Positions 1 through 9,493 of a stretch of DNA of 64,000 bases are shown here, piece by piece; position 1 is the first letter of the stretch; every line of letters starts with the position of its first letter. This DNA is from Cherax quadricarinatus (taxonomy: Eukaryota; Arthropoda; Malacostraca; Decapoda; Parastacidae): positions 28,105,135 through 28,169,134 of the forward strand of contig NC_091303.1 in NCBI RefSeq assembly GCF_038502225.1, written 5' to 3'. The position numbers were made by a program, and so were the translations under genes. Below the pieces are notes generated by a model. The model ran no database searches. It was given only the letters and a program-made list of their open reading frames with translations, and had not been told where the DNA came from.

Positions 1-1
1 T

Positions 2-434
2 GTTCACTCTGTCACATCTGTATAGGTTGTAACCTGGGATCCATATTTCGTTGTCCAGGTGATCCTTTATGTGGGTCTCAGTGAAAGCCGCGAACATTGC
101 CTTTGCCTCTGCAAGCAGTCCACGGATGAAAGGTATTTTGTTGTTTGTTGCTGGCTTTAGACCCTGTATATTTGCAAAGAAGAATGTTATCTGACTGGTG
201 GTATTGTTGGTACTGGGGGGGGGATTTTTTTCCGGAATTAGTATCTGTATCTGTTGGTTTGGAGTGGAGGCCATCGACTGTGGTTCCACTCCAGGAATAG
301 TAGGCTCTATTATTTGCTGGTTTAAATTGAATTTTGTGCAGAGATTTAAAAGCTCGTGTGAGTGTGAGTTTTCATCAGAGCTGCCTCCTGGTGTTATTAC
401 TGCAACAATATTATTTGCTATATTCCTCCATTTT
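2..434 (-). mobile_element. LINE ORF2 5' part: start of the endonuclease domain, cut by the window edge
   Basis: Translating the minus strand from 434 to 2 gives one uninterrupted frame of 144 codons. The first 70 or so residues are low in motifs (WRNIANNIVAVITPGG, then ELLNLCTKFNLNQQIIEP). They are followed by a start typical of the LINE apurinic-type endonuclease: FFFANIQGLKP, then FTETHIKDH with the catalytic glutamate, then IPGYNLYRCDRVN. This domain nicks target DNA for target-primed reverse transcription. The frame is open across a nine-G run, so the copy may be fairly young. The rest (endonuclease C-terminus, reverse transcriptase) would lie left of the window. The 5' boundary is lost in the adjoining minisatellite. 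The family is not assigned; it could be family 2 or 4. Confidence 0.75.
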
Positions 435-2172
435 AGGTGTGGACCCACCCTGAGTGTCACAGGTGGTGTGGACCCCACCATGAGTGTCACAGGTGGTGTG
501 GACCCACCATGAGTGTCACAGGTGGTGTGGACCCACCATGAGTGTCACAGGTGGTGTGGACCCACCCTGAGTGTCACAGGTGGTGTGGACCCACCCTGAG
601 TATCACAGTTGGTGTGAACCCATCCTGAGCGTCAAAGGTGGTGTGGACCCACCCTGAGTATCATAGGTGGTGTGGACCCACCTTCAGTGTCGCAGGTGGT
701 GTGGACCCACCTTTAGTGTCACAGGTGGTATGGACCCACCCTGACTGTCACTGGTAATGTGAACCCACCCTGAGTGTCACAGGTGGTGTGGATCCACCCT
801 GAGTGTCACAGGTGGTGTGGACCCACCCTGAGTGTTACAGGTGGTGTGAACCCACACTGAGTGTCACAGGTGGTGTGAACCCATCCTGAGTGTCACAGGT
901 GGTGTGAACCCATCCTGAGTGTCACAGGTGGTGTGGACCCACCCTGAGTGTCACAGGTGGTGTGGACCCACCCTGAGTGTCACAGGTGGTGTGGACCCAC
1001 CCTGAGTGTCACAAGTGGTGTGGACCCACCCTGGGTGTCACAGGTGGTGTGGACCCACCCTGAGTGTCACAGGTGGTGTGGACCCACCCTGAGTGTCACA
1101 GGTGGTGTGGACCCACCCTGAGTGTCACAGGTGGTGTGGACCCACCCTGAGTGTCACAGGTGGTGTAAACCCGTCCTGAGTGTCACAGGTGGTATGGACC
1201 CACCCTGAGTATCACAGTTGGTGCGAACCCATCCTGAGCGTCACAGGTGGTGTGGACCCACCCTGAGTGTCACAGGTGGCGTGGAACCACCCTGAGTGTC
1301 ACAGGTGGTGTGGACCCACCCTGAGTGTCACAGGTGGTGTGGACCCACCCTGAGTTTCACAGGTGGTGTGAACCCACCCTGAGTGTCACAGGTGGTGTGA
1401 ACCCACCCTGAGTGTCACAGGTGGTGTGGACCCACCCTGAGTATCACAGGTGGTGTGGACCCACCTTTAGTGTCACAGGTGGTGTGGACCCACCCTGACT
1501 GTCACTGGTGGTGTGAACCCACATTGAGTGTCACAGGTGGTGTGGACCCACCCTGAGTGTCACAGGTGGTGTGGACCCACCCTGAGTGTCACAGGTGGTG
1601 TGGACCCACCCTGACTGTCACAGGTGGTGTGAACCCATCCTGAGTGTCACAGGTGGTGTGGACCCACCCTGAGTGTCACAGGTGGTGTGAACCCACCCTG
1701 AGTGTCACAGGTGGTGTGAACCCACCCTGAGTGTCACAGGTGGTGTGGACCCTCCCTGAGTGTCACAGGTGGTGTGGACCCACCCGGAATGTCGCAGGTG
1801 GTGTGAACCCAACCTGAGTGTCACAGGTGGTATGGACCTACCATGAGTGTCACAGGTGGTGTGGACCCACCCTGAGTGTTACAGGTTGTGTTGAGCCACC
1901 CTTAGTGTTACAGGTTGTGTTGAGCCACCCTGAGTGTCACAGGTGGTGTGAACCCACCATGAGTGTTACAGGTAGTGTGGACACACCATGAGTGTTACAG
2001 GTTGTGTGAACCCACCATGAGTGTTACAGGTGGTGTGAACCCACCATGAGTGTTACAGGTGGTGTTAACCCACCATGAGTGTTACAGGTGGTGTGAACCC
2101 ACCGTTAGTGTCACAGGTGGTGTGGACACACCATTAGTGTCACTGGTGGTGCGAACCCACCCTGAGTGTCAC
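435..2172. repeat. Minisatellite A, 29-bp unit, about 60 copies
   Basis: The unit runs from GAGTGTCACAGGTGG to GACCCACCCT. Copies are fairly diverged (GTGAACCCA, TTTAGTGTC and GAGTGTTAC variants), with the GTTAC form concentrated at 1860-2100. It begins directly at the LINE fragment and passes without spacer into the related 31-bp array. Open frames inside it are repeat artefacts. Confidence 0.95.
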
Positions 2173-4075
2173 AGATAGTGTGGCCTCACCCAGTGAGTCA
2201 CGTGGTGTGTGGGGCCACCTCCAGTGTGAGTCGTGGTGTGTGATCTCACACAGTGTGAGTCACGTGGTGTGTAGCTTCATCCAGTGTGTTACGTGGTGTG
2301 TGGCCTCACCCATTGTGAGTCACGTGGTGTGTGACCTCACCCATTGCGTCACGTGGTGTGTGGCCTCACCCATTATGAGTCACGTGGTGTGTGGCCCCTC
2401 ACATTATGAGTCACGTGGTGTATGGCCTTACCCAGTGTGTCACGCGGTGTGTGGCCTCACCCAGTGAGTCACGTGGTGTGTGTGGCCTCACCCAGTGTGA
2501 GTCACGTGGTGTATGGCCTCACTCAGTGAGTCACGTGGTGTGTGACCTCACCCATTGTGAGTCACGTGGTGTGTGTGGCCTCACCCAGTGAGTCACGTGG
2601 TGTGTGTGGCCTCACCCAGTGAGTCACGTGGTGTGTGACCTCACCCAGTGTGAGTCACATGGTGTGTGTGACCTCGCCAATTGCGTCACGTGGTGTGTGT
2701 TACCTCACCCATTGCGTCATGGTGTGTGGCCTCACTCATTATGAGTCACGTGGTGTGTAACCTCACCCAGTGTGAGTTACGCGGTGTGTGGCCCTTCACA
2801 TTATGAGTCACGTCGTGTGTGGCCTCACCCATTGTGAGTCACGTGGTGTATGGCCTTACCCATTGTGAGTCACGTGGTGTATGGCCTTACCCAGTGTGAG
2901 TCACGCGGTGTGTGGCCTCACCCAGTGAGTCACGTGGTGTGTGTGTGGCCTCACCCAGTGAGAGTAACGTGGTGTATGGCCTCACCTAGTGAGTCACGTG
3001 GTGTGTGTGGCCTCACCCAGTGTGAGTCACATGGTGTGTGGCCTCACCCAGTGTGAGTCACATGGTGTGTGGCCTCACCCAGTGTGAGTCACGTGTGTGG
3101 CCTCACCCAGTGTGAGTCACGTGGTGTGTGGCCTCACCCAGTGTGAGTCACGTGGTGTATGGCCTCACCCAGTGTGAGTCACGTGGTGTGTGGCCTCACC
3201 CAGTGTGAGTCACGTGGTGTGTGGCCTCACCCAGTGTGAGTCACGTGGTGTGTGACCTCACCCAGTGTGAGTCACGTGGTGTGTGGCTTCACCCAGTGTG
3301 AGTCACGTGGTGTGTGGCCTCACCCAGTGTGAGTCACGTGGTGTGTGGCCTCACCCAGTGTGAGTCACGTGGTGTGTGGCCTCACCCAGTGTGAGTCACG
3401 TGGTGTGTGGCCTCACCCAGTGTGAGTCACGTGGTGTGTGGCCTCACCCAGTGTGAGTCACGTGGTGTGTGGCCTCACCCAGTGTGAGTCACGTGGTGTG
3501 TGGCCTCACCCAGTGTGAGTCACGTGGTGTGTGGCCTCACCCAGTGTGAGTCACGTGGTGTATGGCCTCACCCAGTGTGAGTCACGTGGTGTGTGGCCTC
3601 ACCCAGTGTGAGTCACGTGGTGTGGCCTCACCCAGTGTGAGTCACGTGGTGTGTGGCCTCACCCAGTGTGAGTCACGTGGTGTGTGGCCTCACCCAGTGT
3701 GAGTCACGTGGTGTATGGCCTCACCCAGTGTGAGTCACGTGGTGGTGTGGCCTCACCCAGTGTGAGTCACGTGGTGTGGTCTCACCCAGTGTGAGTCACG
3801 TGGTGTGTGGCCTCACCCAGTGTGAGTCACGTGGTGTGTGGCCTCACCCAGTGTGAGTCACGTGGTGTGTGGCCTCACCCAGTGTGAGTCACGTGGTGTG
3901 TGGCCTCACCCAGTGTGAGTCACGTGGTGTATGGCCTCACCCAGTGTGAGTCACGTGGTGTGTGGCCTCACCCAGTGTGAGTCACGTGGTGTGTGGCCTC
4001 ACCCAGTGCGAGTCACGTGGTGTGTGGCCTCACCCAGTGTGAGTCACGTGGTGTATGGCCTCACCCAGTGCGAGT
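2173..4075. repeat. Minisatellite B, 31-bp unit, about 60 copies
   Basis: The unit contains GTGTGTGGCCTCACCCAGTG followed by TGAGTCACGTG. The left 800 bp are diverged (CATTATGAGTC, CATTGCGTC variants, unit lengths 27-33). From about 3060 the copies are nearly identical, suggesting recent homogenisation of the right part. Most units carry TGAGTCA (AP-1 type) overlapping CACGTG (E-box). The unit aligns with that of minisatellite A apart from short indels. Confidence 0.95.
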
Positions 4076-4168
4076 GTAAACCATTATTACCCACTTGTAA
4101 CTAGTGGCTGAGTCAGTGTTGTGAGGCAGAGTAGCGTCTACAAGTGTAATGTTTCAACTAACAAATGG

Positions 4169-4276
<108 letters not shown>

Positions 4277-4500
4277 GCTCCACTCATTGTTAATGTCCCA
4301 CACTGTTTTATTTACATTCTATGTAAGCCCTCCAGGACGCCTCTTGTCTCTCTGGCTGTTCCTGCCTCTCTCTTCATCCGTCTCTCATTGTTTATCACTG
4401 TGCCTGTCTCTTGGTGTGTGACTCACACACACAGTCACAAATATGTGACAAGTTTTAATGGTTCTCCGAAGGTTCTCCTACCTTTGGAGTTCGCCGTGAG

Positions 4501-4945
4501 GCAAGATTTTCCTGATGATTGCGTGGTCAACCAGACTGTTACTGCTGGGAGCCCACTGGCCCACATATCCATCACAGCATGGTTGACTTGGCACTCACTG
4601 GAGTTGCTTCCGGAGGTTACCGCCCCCGCGACCCGGTCTCAGACCAGACCTCCTTGGCGCAGGCACTTGTCCAGTTTCCTCTAGAAGATTTCTACACTTG
4701 GCTAAGCATTGTTTCTGATATCTTTTACTAAGATGTTGGACTGTCTGGGACCACGGAAGTTATTGTGCCCATGGTGCCCCTGTTTTTCAATGGGTTTACT
4801 GTGTATTTTCTCCCGTAACTCTCACTCCAGTACGTTGTTATGGCAATGTGCAAATTTAGGACCAGACCCTCAAATACTTTCCACGTAAATATGTATCCAT
4901 CCTCCGCTCCAGTGAGGCGTTCACAGTAATTTAATGTTTTAATAA
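4501..4945 (-). mobile_element. LINE family 2, 3'-terminal part of ORF2 and tail, carrying a short insert
   Basis: The minus strand encodes a degraded C-terminus: IFTWKVFEGLVLNLHIAI and YWSESYGRKYTVNP, then an AQVxKSSR-type stretch equivalent to the GTSVEVFKRNL region of the better copy at 32.3 kb. It continues through the family tail (CAGTAACAGTCTGGTTGACC read on the minus strand). Frameshifts and stops make it a dead copy. It is interrupted at about 4600-4654 by the family 4 terminal hairpin piece, listed separately. The right end abuts the 3' end of a family 1 fragment in the same orientation. Confidence 0.7.
4600..4654 (-). mobile_element. Short family 4 terminal (double-hairpin) piece inserted in a family 2 tail
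   Basis: About 55 bp with the layout of the other copies: a GGAG start, a CCGGAGG/CCCCCGCG stretch, then GGTCTCAGACC. Compared with the uninterrupted family 2 tail at 32,380-32,400, this stretch is extra. GCCAAG occurs on both sides when read on the minus strand, compatible with a short target-site duplication. Confidence 0.55.
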
Positions 4946-5890
4946 GAACATAAGAAAGAAGGAACACTGCAGTAGGCCTACTGGCCCATGCAAGGCAGGT
5001 CCAAGTCTCCTACCGGCTTAAGCCAATGCCCCAACCTAGTCAGGTCAGGTCAGGTCACATTCACCTAAGGTAGGACCACTGCAATCTGACCTAGTAGCAC
5101 AAGCTAGTCAGGTCCAGCTCACACCCACCCGCACCCACTCGTGTATTCAACTAACCTATTTTTAAAACTACACAATGTTTTAGTCTATAACTGTGCTCAG
5201 GAGTTTGTTCCACTCATCCACAACTCTATTACCAAACCAGTGCTTCCCTATATCCTTCCTGAATCTGAACTTTTCCTGCGAGTCCTGTCCATGCTAGATA
5301 TTTTTATGATACTATTTGCATCCCCTTTATTTATTCCTGTCTTCCATTTATACACTTCGATCATATCCCCCCTAATTCTACGCCTTTCTAGAGAGTGCAA
5401 ATTCAGGGCCCTCAGTCTATCCTTATAGGGAAGATTTCTGTTACATGGGATCAACTTTGTCATCCTCCGTCAATCTCAATCTTCAACTTGTCGGTTTTTC
5501 AAACCATTCATCACATTTGTCATCCTCCTTTGTACGTTTTTCCAGAGCATTTATATCCTTTCTGTAATACGGTGACCAAAACTGTGCACATAATCTAGAT
5601 GAGGCCTAACCAGGGATATATAGAGTTGAAGAACAACCTGAGGAATCCTATTATTTATGCTTCTTGATATGAAGCCAAGGATTCTGTTAGCTTTATTGCG
5701 AACACTTACGCACTGTTGTCTTGGTTTTAGATTACTGCTAACCAGAATTCCCAAATCCTTTTCGCAATCAGTAATATTAAGATCTACATTATTTAGTTTA
5801 TATGTGGCATGGTTATTTTCCTGTCCAATGTTTAGAACTTTGCATTTGTCTATATTAAACTGCATCTGCCACTTCTCTGACCACTTAATG
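4946..5890 (-). mobile_element. LINE family 1 (CR1-like), ORF2 C-terminus and 3' UTR
   Basis: Reading the minus strand from 5890: WSEKWQMQFNIDKCKVLNIG, KDLGILVSSNLK, ANRILGFISRSI and LYISLVRPHLDY, the usual reverse-transcriptase thumb/connection region. Further left come LRALNLHSLERRRIRGDMI and HWFGNRVVDEWNKL, then a 3' UTR with GGTCAGGTCAGGTC-type repeats. It ends in the same terminus as the element at 11,437-11,487 (CAGTGTTCCTTCTTTCTTAT, then GTTCTTA). The catalytic palm and endonuclease are missing (5' truncated). Several frameshifts are present, for example around 5460-5550. It joins family 2 sequence at about 5891. Confidence 0.8.
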
Positions 5891-6862
5891 GCTCTATGCG
5901 GACCGTATATCTCTTCCAGCTCTGACATCTTCCCTGCCCTGAAAGGAGCTGCAAACACTGAATAATACAGTAAACGAGAGAGGACAAGCTATTTGAATAG
6001 AGAGCACCAGTGACACTATTTCCCTTGTTTTGAAAGTTCTTGTTATCCACCCTGTCATCTTCCTGGCTGTGGGTAACATTTGCCTTGTGTTCTTTGAAAG
6101 AAAGGTCAGATGACATTACTGTCAGATCCTTCACAGCTCTTTTCGTTTTATCTGATGAGCCGATTGAGCTTTGTATATAGTGTCCTTTTATCCCCATTCA
6201 ACGTCAAGTCATTCTCCATTGCTCACTGAAAAAAAAAAAATTGCTTACATCTACAATTTGTCAGTATCTTTCACCGAGGTGATTTTCATGTTTATTATGG
6301 AATCATCTGCAAATGATGTTACAAAACCGTGGAGATGGATTTTATCTATTTCATCTATGAGGATAAGGAACGGTAAATGGGCCAAGGGGTACTGAACTTT
6401 TACTTCGCTAATACTGGCTCTTACTCTGTTCAGTACCACTCTGTATTCTGTCAGAAAACTGAATGTTCATTTGCCTACTCCCCCCCCCCTGTTATATCCA
6501 TCGCCCTCACTCTGTATATAATCACCTCATGAACGCATCTGCCACATCATTAAACCGCCTTTGCATAATCCGTGGTTTAGTAGTTGCGACAAGCATGATC
6601 TGCAGCTCTAAATCCATGCTGGTTTGGGTTGTATAAATCGTGCTGCTCCATAAAATGTTTGAATTTGGCGTCTCATTACTCTTTCGATGTTAGGCCTACT
6701 GGTCTGTAATTTTTTAATATTACTCTTCTGCCTCTCCTATGCAAATGAGCTATATCTGGACACTAAGGTCTTTCTCCAGAGGATACCGAGGAAATGTTTT
6801 CGTTCCACCTGATGGGTCAATCAAGTTATATATATAGGGGTACTTTGTACCCTTTTATATAA
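5891..6862 (-). mobile_element. LINE family 2, reverse-transcriptase fragment
   Basis: The minus strand shows the same order of motifs as the better copy at 35-37.4 kb: a palm region (6500-6860, many frameshifts), SFADDSIINMKI with the ADD catalytic aspartates near 6290, VKDLTVMSSDLSFKEHKANV near 6100, and PFRAGKMSELE near 5930. An 11-C run at about 6480 interrupts it. Stops and shifts make it non-functional. It lacks the endonuclease and its own 3' end, which is replaced by family 1 sequence at 5890. Confidence 0.75.
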
Positions 6863-7400
6863 ACAAGGAATTAGTGGGCACACAGCCCAAGCTGCCACGA
6901 AACTTCCATCAACAACAAGTGGATATACATCAAGTCTTGCAGAAGACCTCAGACAACATGTTTAACGAAGACATGTTTCAATTGCTCCACTGTGGAAAAA
7001 CGGAGGAGTTAAAGAACATAACAGGGTACAGAAAAATTCAAATCATTCGAGAGAAGGTAAGTCCCATTTGCGAGACTTAGGGGTAATAATGTTGGAAGAT
7101 CTTACATCACAACAATGTTGCCATTGCTACCGCAAGGAGGATGATAGGATGGATAACCAGAGATTTCAAAATAAGAGATAAGTCAATGATGATACTCTTC
7201 AAGTCATTTTTTCTCTCCAGGCTGGAATACTGTTGTATAATGACGGTCCCCTTCACGGCAGGCTAGACTGCCCTGCTGCAAAAAATACAGAGAACTTTTA
7301 ATGATCGTATACACTTTATGAAGCAATAAAAGTACTGGGAATGATTTAATTAAAGTCCCTTTAACTTATTCCAAATATAAATACCGAAATCATTCCAAAT
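6863..7400 (+). mobile_element. LINE family 2, thumb region fragment, opposite orientation
   Basis: Plus-strand reading gives DNMFNEDMFQLLHCGKTEEL (6950-7010), then a shifted frame with LEDLTSQQ and DRMDNQRFQNKR (7090-7180). These correspond to FNGDKFQ and the FQNKGN motif of the other family 2 copies. It lies head-to-head against the minus fragment ending at 6862. No catalytic motif is retained. Confidence 0.6.
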
Positions 7401-7411
7401 GACAACAAGAG

Positions 7412-7625
7412 ACTTACCTGGAGTCTACCTGGAGGACATTCCGGGGATCAACGCCCCCTTGGCCACGGCCTCCCGGTGGATCAGGGCCTGATCAACGAGG
7501 CTGTTACTACTGGCCGCACGTAGTCCAATGTAGGAACCACAGCCCGGCTGATCCAGCAGTGACTTTAGGTATCTGTCCAGCTCCGTCTTGAAGACAACCA
7601 GGGGTCTACTGGTAATGCCCCTTGT
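7412..7625 (-). mobile_element. LINE family 4, 3'-terminal 210 bp with complete double-hairpin end
   Basis: The minus strand encodes the ORF2 C-terminus GITSRPLVVFKTELDRYLKS, then LDQPGCGSYIGLRAASNSLV and DQALIHREA. It finishes with the terminal piece: a GGCC-rich arm, GGGGGCGTTGATCCCCGG, and two near-copies of CTCCAGGTAA. It shows that the ~65-bp piece found alone elsewhere is the natural 3' end of a LINE. The copy is 5' truncated to its last few percent. Confidence 0.75.
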
Positions 7626-7639
7626 GACTTAGCAGACGT

Positions 7640-7850
7640 TGCAAAATATCCCCTCTAAAAAGCATGGGCGCGAGTGTTAGAGGTCCTAGACTCTTCAAAG
7701 CCCTCCCTCTCTGCAAACAGGGAATTACCAACAAACCTTTGGTGGTCTTCAAAAGGGAACCAGACAAGTTCTTCAAACTGAGCCTGACCAGCTAGGCTGT
7801 GGTTCGTACTTTAAGCTGCATGCGGTCCTTATTAACAACCTAGTTGAAAA
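7640..7850 (+). mobile_element. LINE family 4 C-terminal fragment, plus orientation
   Basis: The plus strand reads VRGPRLFKALPLCKQGITNK then PLVVFKREPDKFFKL, the same C-terminal motif as at 7412-7625 but in the opposite orientation, so the two fragments form an imperfect inverted pair. Stops follow. The stretch 7850-7975 also looks like degraded LINE tail but could not be placed. Confidence 0.6.
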
Positions 7851-7975
7851 GAGCTTTATTCTAGTCTGGGACGGGGCCGCGAAGGCTTTGACCCCTGGAA
7901 ACGTTCTTCAGTTATCCTTCAGGAACACCTCTGATAATTATGTGCTAGAAGCAGATTAAACAGTGATACCTATGG

Positions 7976-8070
7976 CGCTTTTGCTTTTCAGTGGGTTTAC
8001 TCAACACTTCCTCCTTGATCTCACTCCAGCACGTTGTTATGGTACTCTAGATTTCTGCATCTAACACTCA
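7976..8070 (-). mobile_element. LINE family 2 short fragment
   Basis: The run from AGTGGGTTTACTCA to TGTTATGGT matches the family 2 C-terminal segment at 4785-4845 and 35,025-35,070 (minus orientation, TTYWSE region) with substitutions. No open frame remains. 8071-8292 shows no motif; it may be the 5' UTR of the family 1 element that follows. Confidence 0.5.
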
Positions 8071-8292
8071 AACATTTTCCAATTTTGTATTGTTAAATTT
8101 TATTTAGAACTCGTATATAATTTGAAACTTCCACAGTGGTTTCATTTAATAAATTATGTAGAATTTAACCAAAGATAACCCAATTTCTGGGAAATAAACG
8201 CAGCAGCTGTGTAAGGTGGTCAGTGGTCAGTCGTCACGTGAGGTCACAGGCCCTGAGCTGCTTTGGGGATTAGTGTGGACGGTTACAAAGCC

Positions 8293-9084
8293 ATGGCTTG
8301 CTTTTGCAGTGTTTTAAAAATTGAGGTTGGAGAGTTGAAGGAGGGAGTCTTGCTTCTCCAGGAGGAAATTAGGAGGCTGAAGGTTCACCTCAATGGGTTT
8401 TGGAGCGAGTGTGAGGTGGCTGGAATGGTGGAGGGGAATGAGGCTACCAGCAGCGAGGTGCAGTCCAGCACCTGCTACAAGTGGCAAGTGGTTCCCAGTA
8501 ATGGAAAGAGCATCAAAATAAGGAAAGTTAAGAGAGAAGATTTGAAGGTAGGAAATCTCTTCTCTGGTCTTCAGGCTGAGTGTACTTCAGTGGCCAGTGA
8601 AGGTAAAGGTACTACTTCCCCTGCAAATAGAGGTAAGCGCATACTTGTGTTTGGCGACTCACAGGTAAGATATATGGACCGTGCTTTCTGTAATAGGAAT
8701 AAGAAAGTAAGAGATAGAGTGTGCTTCCCTGGAGCTGGTGTTAGTGACATAGTCAACAGGTTGGATAATATCACGTCAGGTAATGGGAACAAGCCTATTA
8801 TCTGTCTCAGTGCTGGTGGAAATGATATTGGGAAGGGTAGGAGAGAAGAGTTGCTAGATAAGTACAGGTCAGCTATAGATTTAATTAAGTCTAAGGGAGG
8901 GGTCCCAATCATATGTAGCATCTTGCCTAGAAGGGGAGTGGGTAATGAATGGTTGTCTAGGGCAATTGGTGTAAATTACTGGCTAGACAGATACTGCAAG
9001 GAACTTCCAATCCCATTCATTGACAACTGGGACAACTTTTATGGCAAACATGATATGTATGCATCTCTGGGGCAGGGGTGGTAG
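8293..9084 (+). pseudogene. CR1-like LINE ORF1 with SGNH/GDSL-type esterase domain, 3'-frameshifted
   Basis: The first ATG is at 8293 (MACFCSVLKIEV); the open frame extends a few codons further upstream without ATG. Residues 6-40 are heptad-like (LKIEVGELKEGVLLLQEEI), a probable coiled coil. A basic linker follows (KSIKIRKVKREDLK). Residues 115-255 are an SGNH-hydrolase fold: block I ILVFGDSQVRYMD, block III CLSAGGNDIGKG, and a VPIICSILPRRG strand. CR1-type LINEs are known to carry such an esterase in ORF1, and the protein is thought to bind the element RNA. The C-terminal block that normally bears Asp-x-x-His is not visible after KHDMYA. The reading then shifts: ALANSVERAIAEMPRILN, ending at about 9140, is in another frame. 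This copy is therefore broken. Confidence 0.85.
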
Positions 9085-9154
9085 CTCTTGCAAACTCAGT
9101 CGAGAGGGCCATTGCTGAAATGCCTAGGATTTTAAACTGATAGAAGATAGAGGT

Positions 9155-9460
9155 ATGGGTGTGTGTGGGAAACAGTCAGGTTGCAACACTAGGGTTGAAA
9201 ACAGTAAATGTATAAAAGACATTCATCATGAAGTTATAAATGAAGACAATAGATCAGGTCAGCAAACAAAGGGAGACAGCATAGGGCAGCAAAGGACTAG
9301 CTCCCTTAAGGTCTACTATACTAATAGCAGGAGTGTAAGAAATAAGATAGATGAGCTAAGATTAATTGCAAGTGCAGGAAACATAGATATCATTGCTATA
9401 ACAGAGACCTGGCTCAATCTGAAAGATAGAGAGATGCCCTCTGAATGTCACATACAAGGC

Positions 9461-9463
<3 letters not shown>
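9155..9463 (+). pseudogene. CR1-like LINE ORF2, N-terminal endonuclease piece (first half of split gene)
   Basis: Seventy bases after ORF1, an ATG at 9155 opens ORF2. After about 50 poorly conserved residues the endonuclease begins: SLKVYYTNSRSVRNKIDELR with its conserved Asn, then IIAITETWLNLKD with the catalytic Glu. The frame stops at CHIQG because the nested family 5 element enters here with its TAAG repeats. The continuation is found at 11,037, in the same orientation, so both pieces belong to one family 1 copy. Confidence 0.85.
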
Positions 9464-9493
<30 letters not shown>

